Part shown: positions 1 to 8,450 of the stretch, piece by piece
Position numbering within the stretch: the first letter of the stretch is position 1
Layout of the letters: the number at the start of each line of letters is the position of its first letter
Origin: Austwickia chelonae NBRC 105200
GTDB taxonomy: Bacteria; Actinomycetota; Actinomycetes; Actinomycetales; Dermatophilaceae
Assembly (NCBI RefSeq): GCF_000298175.1
Contig: NZ_BAGZ01000005.1
Span: 1-64,000, forward strand
Reading direction: 5' to 3'
Length of the DNA: 64,000 nt
Translations under genes and position numbers: made by a program
The notes under the pieces: generated by a model
Database searches by the model: none
The model's input: only the letters and a program-made list of their open reading frames with translations
Told to the model about the DNA's origin: nothing

Positions 1-1617
1 CACCGCGGTGACCGGGATCGTGATGATCGTCGGGGCCGCCCGTCGACCGAGCGTTTCGAGCGTCGGGACGGAGAACACCGGGACCGCTCCGAGCGAGGGG
101 CTCGCAGCTCCTACCGCTCCGACTTCCGCCCCGCCCGTGGTGAACACCGCGGAGACCGACCCCGAGGAGGATACGAGCGCGGGCATCGCGCAGATCACCA
201 CGTGGAGAAACTGCGTCGGCAGGACAACCCTCCGCAGCAACTTGCCGACCGTGGCCCGGTCGAGGACGCACCGGTGGCCGAGGACAACGGGTTCGCGGCC
301 CTGGGGCTGCCCGATGCCGCGGTACGTCGTCTCGCCAGGGGCGGTATCACCCAGCCCTTCCCGATCCAGGCGGCGACGATCCCCGATGCCCTGGCAGGCA
401 AGGACGTCCTGGGTCGCGGACAGACCGGTTCCGGTAAGACCATGGCTTTCGGTCTGCCGACCTTGACGCGTCTCGCCCAGGGGGAGCCGTCGGAGCCCAA
501 ACGTCCCCGCGCCCTGGTGCTGGTGCCCACCCGTGAGCTGGCCATGCAGGTCAGCGACGCACTGGAGCCCATCGCGCACGTGCTCGGCCTGCGTCATAAG
601 CTCGTCGCCGGCGGGCTCGCCTACACCTCCCAGATCGCAGCGTTGGAACGCGGCGTCGATCTGCTGATCGCCACCCCAGGGCGTCTGATGGACCTGTTGG
701 ACCGCGGCGCAGTCCGTCTCGACGGAGTCACGATTGCCGTGCTCGACGAAGCAGACCACATGGCGGACATGGGGTTCCTGCCCGATGTCACCGCGATCCT
801 CGACCAGGTCCCGGCCGGCGGTCAGCGGCTGTTGTTCTCCGCGACCCTCGACAACGGGATCGACGAGCTGGTCGAGCGTTACCTGAACGAGCCCACGGTG
901 CATTCCACCGACGAGCCCACGGCCAGCGTCACCACGATGGACCACCACGTGCTCTTGATCCAGCCTCAGCACAAGAAGATCGTGACCGCTCAGGTCGCGA
1001 ACCGTGAAGGCCGGACCATCGTCTTCGTGCGGACCAAACTCGGGGCGGACCGGGTTGCCCGGGAGATCCGGGAGCAGGGAGTCCTGGCGGCTGCTCTGCA
1101 CGGCGGCCTGAACCAGGGGGCCCGGAACCGGGTCCTGGCTGCCTTCAAGGACGGCCGGATGCCCGTCCTGGTGGCCACCGACGTGGCTGCTCGCGGTATC
1201 CACGTCGACGAGGTCTCGGTCGTCCTCCAGGTCGACCCGCCACGGGACCACAAGGACTACCTGCACCGGGCCGGTCGGACTGCCCGTGCCGGCGAGCGCG
1301 GTGCCGTGGTGACGCTGGCGCTGCCGCACCAGCGTCGCTCCACGGAACGTCTGTTGCGCACCGCAGGGGTTGAGGCCACCCCGGTCGAGGTCGGACCCGG
1401 GGACGACTCCCTGCTCGCGGCCACCGGAGCCCGGCGCACGTCGGGTATCCCGGTTCCGGAGGAGTCCTACCAGCGGATCGTGGAAGGCCGCCCTAAGCGT
1501 TCCTTCCGTGGCGGACCTCGCCAGGGACGTCCCGGACGAGGAGGGGGCTACCGCGGGCGTGACAACGGACGTCGTCGTGAGGGCGGCGAACGCATGAACG
1601 GATACGACCGGGGGTAG
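1..1617 (+). CDS. DEAD-box RNA helicase, 5' partial
   Basis: ATP-dependent RNA helicase of the DEAD-box family. The frame is open from base 1, so the true start lies upstream; a GTG at 202 is possible but would discard an in-frame Arg/Gly/Asp-rich stretch. Motifs in order: Walker A GQTGSGKT (nt 418-441), PTRELA, ATPGRLMDLL, DEAD (nt 745-756), SAT, and motif VI HRAGRTARAG near nt 1264-1290. The C-terminus (after about nt 1490) is again Arg/Gly-rich (RGGP, GRGGGYRGR), a usual RNA-binding tail. Likely acts in rRNA maturation or mRNA turnover; the exact paralogue cannot be assigned. The yqgE-like gene follows after 9 nt. Confidence 0.93.
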   Translation, partial: HRGDRDRDDRRGRPSTERFERRDGEHRDRSERGARSSYRSDFRPARGEHRGDRPRGGYERGHRADHHVEKLRRQDNPPQQLADRGPVEDAPVAEDNGFAALGLPDAAVRRLARGGITQPFPIQAATIPDALAGKDVLGRGQTGSGKTMAFGLPTLTRLAQGEPSEPKRPRALVLVPTRELAMQVSDALEPIAHVLGLRHKLVAGGLAYTSQIAALERGVDLLIATPGRLMDLLDRGAVRLDGVTIAVLDEADHMADMGFLPDVTAILDQVPAGGQRLLFSATLDNGIDELVERYLNEPTVHSTDEPTASVTTMDHHVLLIQPQHKKIVTAQVANREGRTIVFVRTKLGADRVAREIREQGVLAAALHGGLNQGARNRVLAAFKDGRMPVLVATDVAARGIHVDEVSVVLQVDPPRDHKDYLHRAGRTARAGERGAVVTLALPHQRRSTERLLRTAGVEATPVEVGPGDDSLLAATGARRTSGIPVPEESYQRIVEGRPKRSFRGGPRQGRPGRGGGYRGRDNGRRREGGERMNGYDRG

Positions 1618-1626
1618 TTCGCCGCT

Positions 1627-2181
1627 GTGGAGACGAGTCTGACCGGTCGGTTGCTGGTGGCCACACCGCAGATCACGGCTCAGGTGTTCCGTCGCGGTGT
1701 CGTGCTGCTTCTGCACCACGACACCGCGGGGGCCCACGGGTTGTTGCTGAACAAACCGATCGGGGTGGACGTGGACCGTGTTCTCCCTGGATGGGGTGAG
1801 CAGGTCTGCTCTCCTCGCGAGCTCTTCCAAGGTGGGCCGGTCTCCATGGACACGGCTCTGGGCCTGGTCTGGCTACCTGGCGGGGACCGCCCGCCCGCCG
1901 TCCATCTCCTGTTCGGTGCGGTGGGGGTCGTCGATCTGGATGCTCCACCGGGGTCGGTCTCGCCCGGCGCTGCCGGGACGCGGATCTTCGCCGGTTACTC
2001 GGGATGGTCCGAAGGGCAGTTGGAAGAGGAGATCGACGAGGGCAGCTGGTACGTGGTGGACGCCACACCGGGAGACGCCTTCTGTCTCGACCCAGGGGGG
2101 CTGTGGCGGGCGGTCCTACGACGCCAGCCAGGCCGCCTGGCCTTCGTCACCCACTATCCGGACGAGCCGGAGTGGAACTGA
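1627..2181 (+). CDS. YqgE/AlgH family protein (UPF0301)
   Basis: 184 aa, GTG start, matching the usual size of the UPF0301 (YqgE/AlgH) family. Family-like features seen: an N-terminal GRLLVATPQ segment, a strand followed by HHDTAGAHGLLLNKP, a GGPVSMDTALGLVWL segment, and a C-terminal GYSGWSEGQLEEEIDEGSW region. The biochemical role of the family is not settled, so none is assigned. It starts 9 nt after the helicase stop and is probably co-transcribed with it. Confidence 0.88.
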   Translation: METSLTGRLLVATPQITAQVFRRGVVLLLHHDTAGAHGLLLNKPIGVDVDRVLPGWGEQVCSPRELFQGGPVSMDTALGLVWLPGGDRPPAVHLLFGAVGVVDLDAPPGSVSPGAAGTRIFAGYSGWSEGQLEEEIDEGSWYVVDATPGDAFCLDPGGLWRAVLRRQPGRLAFVTHYPDEPEWN

Positions 2182-2221
2182 GCACGCACCGCCCACGGGC
2201 AGCACGGTGACGGGACGCCAC

Positions 2222-2227
2222 TACACT
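2222..2227 (+). promoter_or_regulatory. -10 element TACACT for the DUF3039 gene (leaderless)
   Basis: TACACT fits TANNNT and ends 6 nt before the ATG at 2234, so transcription would begin at the start codon. No clear -35 and no Shine-Dalgarno sequence are visible. Confidence 0.55.
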
Positions 2228-2233
2228 GGCGGC

Positions 2234-2575
2234 ATGACCTCCCCGTTCGCACAGTCGACCCCTGCCGGACCCGGGAACGATCCCTTCGACCCCTACGGGC
2301 CGGGTGGCCCGCTCGGGCCGTCGACGGCTACCAGCGTCCTCGAACGTGAAGAGACCTCGGTCGAGCATCAGCTGTCCGAACCAGGTGATCACGAGCGCTT
2401 CTCCCATTACGTGCGTAAGGAGAAGATCCTGGAGAGCGCGTTGTCCGGACAGCCCGTGGTCGCCCTGTGCGGGAAGGTGTGGGTGCCCGGGCGCGACCCT
2501 CAGCGTTTTCCGGTGTGCCCGGTCTGCAAGGAGATCTACGAAGGGCTGCGAGCGCCCCAGGACGGCGACGACTGA
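2234..2575 (+). CDS. DUF3039 domain protein
   Basis: 113 aa. The N-terminus is Pro/Gly-rich and low in complexity to about residue 35. The conserved part holds HYVRKEKILESA, VVALCGKVWVPGRDP and a Cys pair in CPVCKEIYEG, which suggests a small metal-binding ribbon. This is the actinobacterial DUF3039 family, commonly found just upstream of the DEAD/DEAH helicase that follows here. Function is unknown. The ATG at 2234 is chosen because it sits 6 nt after a -10 hexamer and no ribosome binding site is present. Confidence 0.85.
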   Translation: MTSPFAQSTPAGPGNDPFDPYGPGGPLGPSTATSVLEREETSVEHQLSEPGDHERFSHYVRKEKILESALSGQPVVALCGKVWVPGRDPQRFPVCPVCKEIYEGLRAPQDGDD

Positions 2576-2709
2576 ACATTCAGGTGGAACCCTCCGGTTG
2601 CCATCGGTCGTGACAAGCACGCGACAGATGGCGCGTCGTCGTCGGTGACACGGTGATGCATCGAAGCGTGCAGCTGTAGCCCGGCCGGTTCGGGTACCGT
2701 GTCGGGGCG

Positions 2710-4464
2710 ATGAGTACCTCGGCTGCCTCTCACCTGTCCCCAGCATTCCCGAAACGTGCGGCCTGGGGCACCGCCTCGAAACTACGTGCCTGGCAGGCGG
2801 AGGCACTCGATCGATATCTCGCGGTGGAACCCCGGGACTTCCTGGCGGTGGCCACGCCGGGTGCGGGCAAGACGACCTACGCCCTGCGGGTGGCGACCGA
2901 ACTGCTGGACCGTGGTGTGGTGCAGAAGGTCACCATCGTGGCCCCGACCGAGCACCTGAAGACCCAGTGGGCGGATGCCGCAGCCAGGGTGGGTATCCAC
3001 ATCGACCCGGGTTTCACCAATGGCGCCGGTGGCACCAGCGCGGACTTCCAGGGGGTCGCTCTGACCTACGCCGGAGTGGCCACCAAGCCGTTGTTGCACC
3101 GTGCCCGTACCGAACGCTGGCGCACTCTGGTGATCCTCGACGAGATCCACCACGGCGGGGACACGAAAGCCTGGGGTGACGCCGTCAGGGAGGCCTTCGA
3201 ACCGGCTACCCGGCGGCTGGCGCTGACCGGGACCCCGTTCAGGTCGGACACCGCACCCATCCCGTTCGTCCGCTATGAACCGGACGGACACGGCGTCCGA
3301 CGCTCGGCCAGTGATTACACCTACGGATATGCCGAGGCCCTGTCGGACGGCGTGGTCAGGCCGGTCATCTTCCTGGCCTACAGCGGAAATATGCGTTGGC
3401 GCACCAAGGCCGGGGACGAGGTCGCGGCCCGGCTGGGGGAGCCGATGACGAAGGATCTCATCGCTCATGCGTGGCGGACCGCATTGGATCCCCGGGGGGA
3501 GTGGATCCCCTCGGTGTTGGCGGCTGCCGACCGGCGGCTCACCGAGGTGCGCAGGCATGTTCCCGATGCCGGGGCATTGGTGATCGCGACGAACCAGAGC
3601 CAGGCGAGGGCTTATGCGGGCATTCTGCGGCAGATCACAGGTGAATCGCCGACGGTGGTGCTCTCCGACGACCCCAAGGCTTCGCAGAGCATCGAGAACT
3701 TCTCGGCCGGGGAGCAGCGGTGGATGGTCGCTGTCCGGATGGTGTCCGAAGGTGTCGATGTCCCGCGGCTGGCCGTAGGGGTCTACGCGACCTCGACCTC
3801 GACCCCGTTGTTCTTCGCGCAGGCCGTCGGTCGTTTCGTGCGGGCCAGACGGCGAGGGGAGACGGCGAGTGTCTTCCTGCCCAGTGTGCCGATCATCCTG
3901 GAGCACGCGGCCAGGCTGGAGGACGAACGTGACCACGCCCTTGACCGGCCGAAAGCGCCCGGGGCCGACGATCTGTGGGCGCCCGAGGAAGAGCTCCTCG
4001 CCGAGGCCAACCGGGCGCGGAAAACCGCCGATCTCGGGGACGAGCAGCTGTCTTTCGAGGCCCTGGAGTCTGATGCCTCGTTCGACCACGTGCTCTTCGA
4101 CGCCGAGCAGTACGGTTTCGTCTCCGACGCGGGTTCTGCCGACGAGCAGGACTTCCTGGGCCTGCCCGGGCTCCTGGAACCGGATCAGGTGGCGCGTCTA
4201 CTGGCCGAGAAGCAGCGGCGTCATGCCCGGCGACGGCCTGCCTCGGAAACGGCGCAGGTGGCCGGACATCGTGCGCTGGCTGCGACACGTAAGGAACTGA
4301 ACTCCTTGGTCGCCGCCTATGCGCGCAAGAGCGGACGGTCCCACGCTGTGGTCCACTCCGACCTACGCCGTCAGTGTGGCGGCCCTACCCTGGACCAGGC
4401 CACCCACGAGCAGGTCACAGCGCGGATCGCTCTGATCAGGCAGTGGTTCGTGGGCCGGGGCTGA
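2710..4464 (+). CDS. DEAD/DEAH-box helicase (superfamily 2)
   Basis: 584 aa SF2 helicase. Motifs seen: TPGAGKTTYA (motif I), DEIHHGG (motif II), TGTPFRS (motif III) and, in the second RecA-like domain, EGVDVPRL and QAVGRFVRARR (motif VI). The region after about residue 420 is charged and predicted helical, without a recognised nuclease domain. It pairs with the DUF3039 gene as in other actinobacteria. The substrate, whether DNA or RNA, is unknown. A TACCGT hexamer lies 9 nt before the ATG, so the leader would be at most a few nucleotides. Confidence 0.88.
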   Translation: MSTSAASHLSPAFPKRAAWGTASKLRAWQAEALDRYLAVEPRDFLAVATPGAGKTTYALRVATELLDRGVVQKVTIVAPTEHLKTQWADAAARVGIHIDPGFTNGAGGTSADFQGVALTYAGVATKPLLHRARTERWRTLVILDEIHHGGDTKAWGDAVREAFEPATRRLALTGTPFRSDTAPIPFVRYEPDGHGVRRSASDYTYGYAEALSDGVVRPVIFLAYSGNMRWRTKAGDEVAARLGEPMTKDLIAHAWRTALDPRGEWIPSVLAAADRRLTEVRRHVPDAGALVIATNQSQARAYAGILRQITGESPTVVLSDDPKASQSIENFSAGEQRWMVAVRMVSEGVDVPRLAVGVYATSTSTPLFFAQAVGRFVRARRRGETASVFLPSVPIILEHAARLEDERDHALDRPKAPGADDLWAPEEELLAEANRARKTADLGDEQLSFEALESDASFDHVLFDAEQYGFVSDAGSADEQDFLGLPGLLEPDQVARLLAEKQRRHARRRPASETAQVAGHRALAATRKELNSLVAAYARKSGRSHAVVHSDLRRQCGGPTLDQATHEQVTARIALIRQWFVGRG

Positions 4465-4479
4465 CCGCTCCCGGAGCGG
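4465..4479. terminator. short hairpin between convergent genes
   Basis: A 6-bp stem (CCGCTC / GAGCGG) with a 3-nt loop lies directly after the helicase stop and before the convergent AsnC gene end. There is no U-tract. Weak candidate. Confidence 0.3.
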
Positions 4480-4495
4480 AGCCGATTCCGTCCCG

Positions 4496-5041
4496 TCAAC
4501 GTGGTGGTGTCCGCGGTTTCCCGGCCGGCGCGACAGGTTCGTCCGCGAGGTCCGGGTGGCTGCCGTGTCGCCCGGCGGCGGCATGGACCAGGGGCAGGGT
4601 CCTTCTGCCGATATGGGTCGCCAGGGCGATCTGGGTGGAGGCGCGTTGCACGTCGTCATGGTCGACGATGGTGTCGATCACCCGTTGCAGGTCGTGGTTG
4701 CTCCGGGCGACGGCCTTGACGAAGAGGTCGAAGCTCCCGGTGATGGTGTGGGTCTCGATGACCTCGGGGATCTGCGAGAGATGCCGGACGACGGTCGACT
4801 GTCCCGAAGTCTGTCGTATCTGCAGGCTGCAGAAAGCGGTCACCGGGAAACCCAGGGCCCGGGGGTCGACGGTGGGGGCCATCGAGGTGATGACACCGCG
4901 TTCCTGGAGCCGGTCCAGCCTGGCCTGTACCGTGCCTCGGGCGATGCCCAGCGCTCTGGAGGCGCCGAGAACCCCGATATGAGGTTGTTCGGTGAAGAGA
5001 TCGATGATCCGGGCATCGAGCTGGTCCACTCCACTGATCAT
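4496..5041 (-). CDS. Lrp/AsnC family transcriptional regulator
   Basis: 181 aa. An N-terminal winged helix-turn-helix (about residues 6-60, with LGASRALGIARGTVQARLDRL) is followed by an AsnC-type ligand-binding (RAM) domain (about residues 65-145, with the ITGSFDLFVKAVA signature). The C-terminal tail is short and Pro-rich. These regulators usually sense amino acids; the effector here cannot be read. It is transcribed divergently from the DUF2510/RDD gene. The ATG at 5041 is supported by a TACGCT hexamer 7 nt upstream with no ribosome binding site, suggesting a leaderless mRNA. Confidence 0.9.
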   Translation of the reverse strand: MISGVDQLDARIIDLFTEQPHIGVLGASRALGIARGTVQARLDRLQERGVITSMAPTVDPRALGFPVTAFCSLQIRQTSGQSTVVRHLSQIPEVIETHTITGSFDLFVKAVARSNHDLQRVIDTIVDHDDVQRASTQIALATHIGRRTLPLVHAAAGRHGSHPDLADEPVAPAGKPRTPPR

Positions 5042-5048
5042 GTTCAGG

Positions 5049-5054
5049 AGCGTA
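5049..5054 (-). promoter_or_regulatory. -10 element TACGCT for the AsnC gene (leaderless)
   Basis: On the minus strand TACGCT lies 7 nt upstream of the ATG at 5041. Confidence 0.5.
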
Positions 5055-5124
5055 ATCCGACGGCAGCCGCTCCTGGAGGCTTTCCGGTGCAGGCACTCGG
5101 CCGATGGTCTGACAGGATGTCTTC

Positions 5125-6285
5125 ATGGTTTCTCCTCCTCCCGGTTGGTACGACGACCCTGCGAACAGCGGCCGCCTGCGCTATTGGGACGGGTCTGCGT
5201 GGACCGACCAGCTGGCGGAGCCAGCAGGGAGCCCCGAGACGCCGCAGGAACCAGGGGCATCCGACAACGTGACGCCCGGGACGGCTTCGTCGGTGGACAC
5301 GCCCACGGACAGGCCGGCGGACGGGCCGTTGACGACATCCGGCGGCGACAGCGCGTCATCGGGCGACGTCGGCGCCGCAAGCAAACCAGGACAGTCCGGC
5401 GGGCAGGAGTTCTGGCCTTTCGGCTCCAACTGGGGCGGAGAACAGCCTGTCCCTCCGGGGAAGTCCTCCTCGCCGGAGAGCACGACGTCCGCCGGTGCTG
5501 CCGGAGGTGACACGGCGGGCGCGACAGAAGACGCCACCTCGGTGCCTGCACGACCGACCGCCGTTCAGGCTTCGGAACAGACACAACCTCCGTCGGCGCC
5601 TGAGCCACCGTCCGCCCACCAGCCTCCGCCGGTGGCTCCTCAGTATGTGCCGCCGCCGCAGAGCATCCCGGCACAGATGCAGCCTGCACAGCAGACGCAG
5701 TCGTATTCCCTGGCGCCCTGGTGGCGTCGCATCCTGGCTTTCATGACCGACTGGGTGCTCTGTTCCCTGTTGGCCTCGCCGCTGGCCGCGATGATTCTGT
5801 CGACCCGATGGGAGGAGGTGGACGCGTGGTCGAAAGCCACATTGCAGGCGTCCGTGGGTCGGGGGAAGTTCCCGGTGCCTTCCGAGGGCGTGCTCGCACT
5901 GACCGATGTCATCGGGGTCGTCGTGGTGCTCGTGTACTTCACCTACGAGCTGGTCGGTCTCGGTAAGTTCGGGACGACCCTGGGCAGGAGGATGCTCGGC
6001 ATCCAGGTCGTCTCCCGTGCAGGTGGGGCACTGACATTCGATATGATTTCACGTCGCAGTGCGATGAAGGTCGTCGGTCGGCTCCTGACGGGCTCGCCGC
6101 TCTTGTCGGGAGTCGGGCTTTTTCTCACCCTGTTCGATTTCGGGCGTGGCCTGATCGACCGGAAACGCTGCACCATCCATGATGTGTTGGGTGGTACCCA
6201 CGTGGTCATGACCGTACGTCGGCCACTGCCCCAGCGACCCCACGGCCCCGTCGGCCCGGGAACCGGCCGATACCCGGGGGCCTAA
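5125..6285 (+). CDS. DUF2510 + RDD family membrane protein
   Basis: 386 aa. The N-terminus (about residues 5-35) carries a DUF2510 motif (GWYDDP, LRYWDGSAWTD). A long Pro/Gln/Ser-rich linker follows to about residue 190. The C-terminal RDD domain begins near APWWRRILAFMTDWVL, with at least three hydrophobic segments, and includes GTTLGRRMLGIQVVSR. RDD proteins are integral membrane proteins of mostly unknown function, some linked to ion transport. The long disordered linker is common in actinobacterial members. It is a monocistronic gene divergent from asnC. Confidence 0.85.
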   Translation: MVSPPPGWYDDPANSGRLRYWDGSAWTDQLAEPAGSPETPQEPGASDNVTPGTASSVDTPTDRPADGPLTTSGGDSASSGDVGAASKPGQSGGQEFWPFGSNWGGEQPVPPGKSSSPESTTSAGAAGGDTAGATEDATSVPARPTAVQASEQTQPPSAPEPPSAHQPPPVAPQYVPPPQSIPAQMQPAQQTQSYSLAPWWRRILAFMTDWVLCSLLASPLAAMILSTRWEEVDAWSKATLQASVGRGKFPVPSEGVLALTDVIGVVVVLVYFTYELVGLGKFGTTLGRRMLGIQVVSRAGGALTFDMISRRSAMKVVGRLLTGSPLLSGVGLFLTLFDFGRGLIDRKRCTIHDVLGGTHVVMTVRRPLPQRPHGPVGPGTGRYPGA

Positions 6286-6334
6286 CTCTCCGTAGCTGCT
6301 TCACGGGGGTGGTCGCACAGCAGCGAGACGGGTT

Positions 6335-8386
6335 GTGACAGGCTCGACATCAGTACAGGGTGAAGATTTCCCTTGCCCGAGCAGTCATGAAGGGACAGGA
6401 GTGCGGACAGGCATCGTCGGTTCAGAGGTCGAGACGCGTACCCGTACGCGAAGGGACAAGAAGGCTCACTATCTGACCGGTCTGGACGGTGTGCGCGCTT
6501 TCGCGGTGCTCGCCGTCCTGGCCTACCACTTCCACGTTCCCTTCTCCACCGGCGGATTTCTCGGGGTCGACATCTTCTTCGTGCTGTCGGGTTACCTGAT
6601 CAGCAGCCAGCTGTGGTCCCGGTGGGCAGTACAAGGCCCGGACCTGAAGATGTTCTGGCTCGCGCGGATGCGCAGACTCTTCCCTGCCGTCTTCGCGCTC
6701 ATCCTGGCCTGCACCGTCGCGATGCTGATCGGTGGACGCGACCAACTGGGTGTCTTCTTCGGAGACGTCGGAGCCGCCGCCACCTATACCTCGAACTGGT
6801 GGTACATCTTCCACCAACGTTCCTACTTCGAGGCCAGTGGACGACCACCGGTGTTGCAGCATCTGTGGAGTCTTGCCGTCGAGGAACAGTTCTACGTGGT
6901 CTGGCCGCTGCTGGTACTCCTCGTCCTGAACAACATCCCGCGGCAGCGGGCGCGGCGTCAGGTACTGACCATCGTCAGTCTCACCCTGGCGGTCATCTCC
7001 TCACTGATCATGGGTTTCGGTTCGGCGATGTCCAAGGTGCCTGACGCCGGTGATCCCAGCCGGTGGTACTTCGGCACGGACAGCCACGCCATCGGGCTTC
7101 TACTGGGGGCGGCGCTGGCCTTCCACCGAGGCGGTGCCGGTTTCGGTTCGTTGATGCCGACGATCCGACCGGCCACCCGGGTGCACACCGGTATCGGCGT
7201 GTTCTGTCTCGGGCTGCTGGTCTCCGCGGTGACCCTGATCGACGAGTTCTCGGTTCCGCTGTACCGCTTCGGATTCCCGATCATTTCGGTGATCACGGTC
7301 TTCCTGGTGGCCGTGGTCTCCCGGCCGGGGATCCTCGAAGAGGTCTTCTCCATCCCGTTGTTGCGTTACATCGGGCAACGTTCCTACGGTCTGTACCTGT
7401 GGCACTGGCCGGTAGCCGCCTTCACCCGGCCCGACCTCGACCTTCCCTTCACCGGTGCGCGGGTGATGGTCCTGCGCTTCGTGTTGACCTTCGTCCTGGC
7501 GGAGCTGTCGTACCAGCTCATCGAGCAGCCGGTGCGTCTGCACGGCTGGCGCAACCCCTGGCGGAACATGCGGTGGACTTTCCCCGTCTTCCGCTTGTCC
7601 GTCATCCAGCTGGTCGCCGGGATGGCCGTGGCTTTCGCGATCCCGGCGCGGGTCGACGTCCCCCAGCCGCAGCTGCCCACTGCTGTGGCACCTTCGACGC
7701 CGACACCGTCCAAACCCACTCCGAGCCTGAGCCCTGAACAGGTGACGCCTCGCCTCGACCTCTCCCTGGTGGTCTACGGCGATTCCGTCCCCGCCGGGGC
7801 ACAGAGCGCACTGCAGAAATTCTTCGGCAAGGTCGACAACCGGGCCAAAGTGGCCGAACACAGCTGGAAACTCCTCCCGGAGCTGTCCGCCGACGCCGCG
7901 GCCGGGAAGATCCGGGCCGACGTCCTGGTCATCCATACCGGTGACAACGGGATCATCCCCGACGCAGAGCTGAAACGCGCACTGGACTCGGTGAAACACA
8001 TCCGGTCGGTCATCGTGGTGACTCCGAAGGTGCCTCGGAGCTGGGAACGTCGAGCCATCCAGTCGATCCGATCCATCACCCCCGGTTATGCCAACGCCAC
8101 GATCGCGGACTGGCACACCTACGCCCAGAACAAACCCAGCTGGTTCGTCTCCGACGGCATCCACCTGGCCGAACCGGGCAAAGAGGCATACACCCGGCTG
8201 ATCCTGTCGCAGGTCGCGATTCCCGACTCGGAGGGTTCACTGCCGAAGCCCACTCCGACGACCTCCTCACCGACCCCGTCCGCCACCGGTACGTCCAGAC
8301 CTCCCGGCGGCCCCGGCCGGCCGGGATCTCCGGCGCGACCGACCACCAGACAGCCCGCCCGGACGAGCACCACGACTCCGTCCTGA
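6335..8386 (+). CDS. OafA/YrhL-type acyltransferase with C-terminal SGNH domain
   Basis: 683 aa. An acyltransferase-3 membrane domain (about residues 45-430, ten or so hydrophobic segments) begins YLTGLDGVRAFAVLAVLAYH, with the catalytic-type His after LAVLAYH and an RRLFPA segment. After a Pro/Thr linker comes an SGNH-like hydrolase domain: block I GDSVPAG, a GDNG block and the DGIHL catalytic Asp-His block. Such fusions O-acetylate cell-wall or surface glycans: the membrane part moves the acyl group and the SGNH part transfers it outside. The C-terminus is Ser/Thr/Pro-rich. The GTG at 6335 is uncertain; an in-frame GTG at 6401 is an alternative that keeps all domains. Confidence 0.88.
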   Translation: MTGSTSVQGEDFPCPSSHEGTGVRTGIVGSEVETRTRTRRDKKAHYLTGLDGVRAFAVLAVLAYHFHVPFSTGGFLGVDIFFVLSGYLISSQLWSRWAVQGPDLKMFWLARMRRLFPAVFALILACTVAMLIGGRDQLGVFFGDVGAAATYTSNWWYIFHQRSYFEASGRPPVLQHLWSLAVEEQFYVVWPLLVLLVLNNIPRQRARRQVLTIVSLTLAVISSLIMGFGSAMSKVPDAGDPSRWYFGTDSHAIGLLLGAALAFHRGGAGFGSLMPTIRPATRVHTGIGVFCLGLLVSAVTLIDEFSVPLYRFGFPIISVITVFLVAVVSRPGILEEVFSIPLLRYIGQRSYGLYLWHWPVAAFTRPDLDLPFTGARVMVLRFVLTFVLAELSYQLIEQPVRLHGWRNPWRNMRWTFPVFRLSVIQLVAGMAVAFAIPARVDVPQPQLPTAVAPSTPTPSKPTPSLSPEQVTPRLDLSLVVYGDSVPAGAQSALQKFFGKVDNRAKVAEHSWKLLPELSADAAAGKIRADVLVIHTGDNGIIPDAELKRALDSVKHIRSVIVVTPKVPRSWERRAIQSIRSITPGYANATIADWHTYAQNKPSWFVSDGIHLAEPGKEAYTRLILSQVAIPDSEGSLPKPTPTTSSPTPSATGTSRPPGGPGRPGSPARPTTRQPARTSTTTPS

Positions 8387-8437
8387 TCGAAGCGGTCTGT
8401 TCCCGGCGACCTCCTGCGTCGGACCGTCTGCCTTTGG

Positions 8438-8443
8438 CACAGT
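8438..8443 (+). promoter_or_regulatory. -10 element CACAGT for the CoA-transferase gene (leaderless)
   Basis: CACAGT (five matches to TACAGT) ends 7 nt before the GTG at 8451, which favours that start over the in-frame GTG at 8442 that overlaps the hexamer. Confidence 0.4.
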
Positions 8444-8450
8444 GGGTGTC

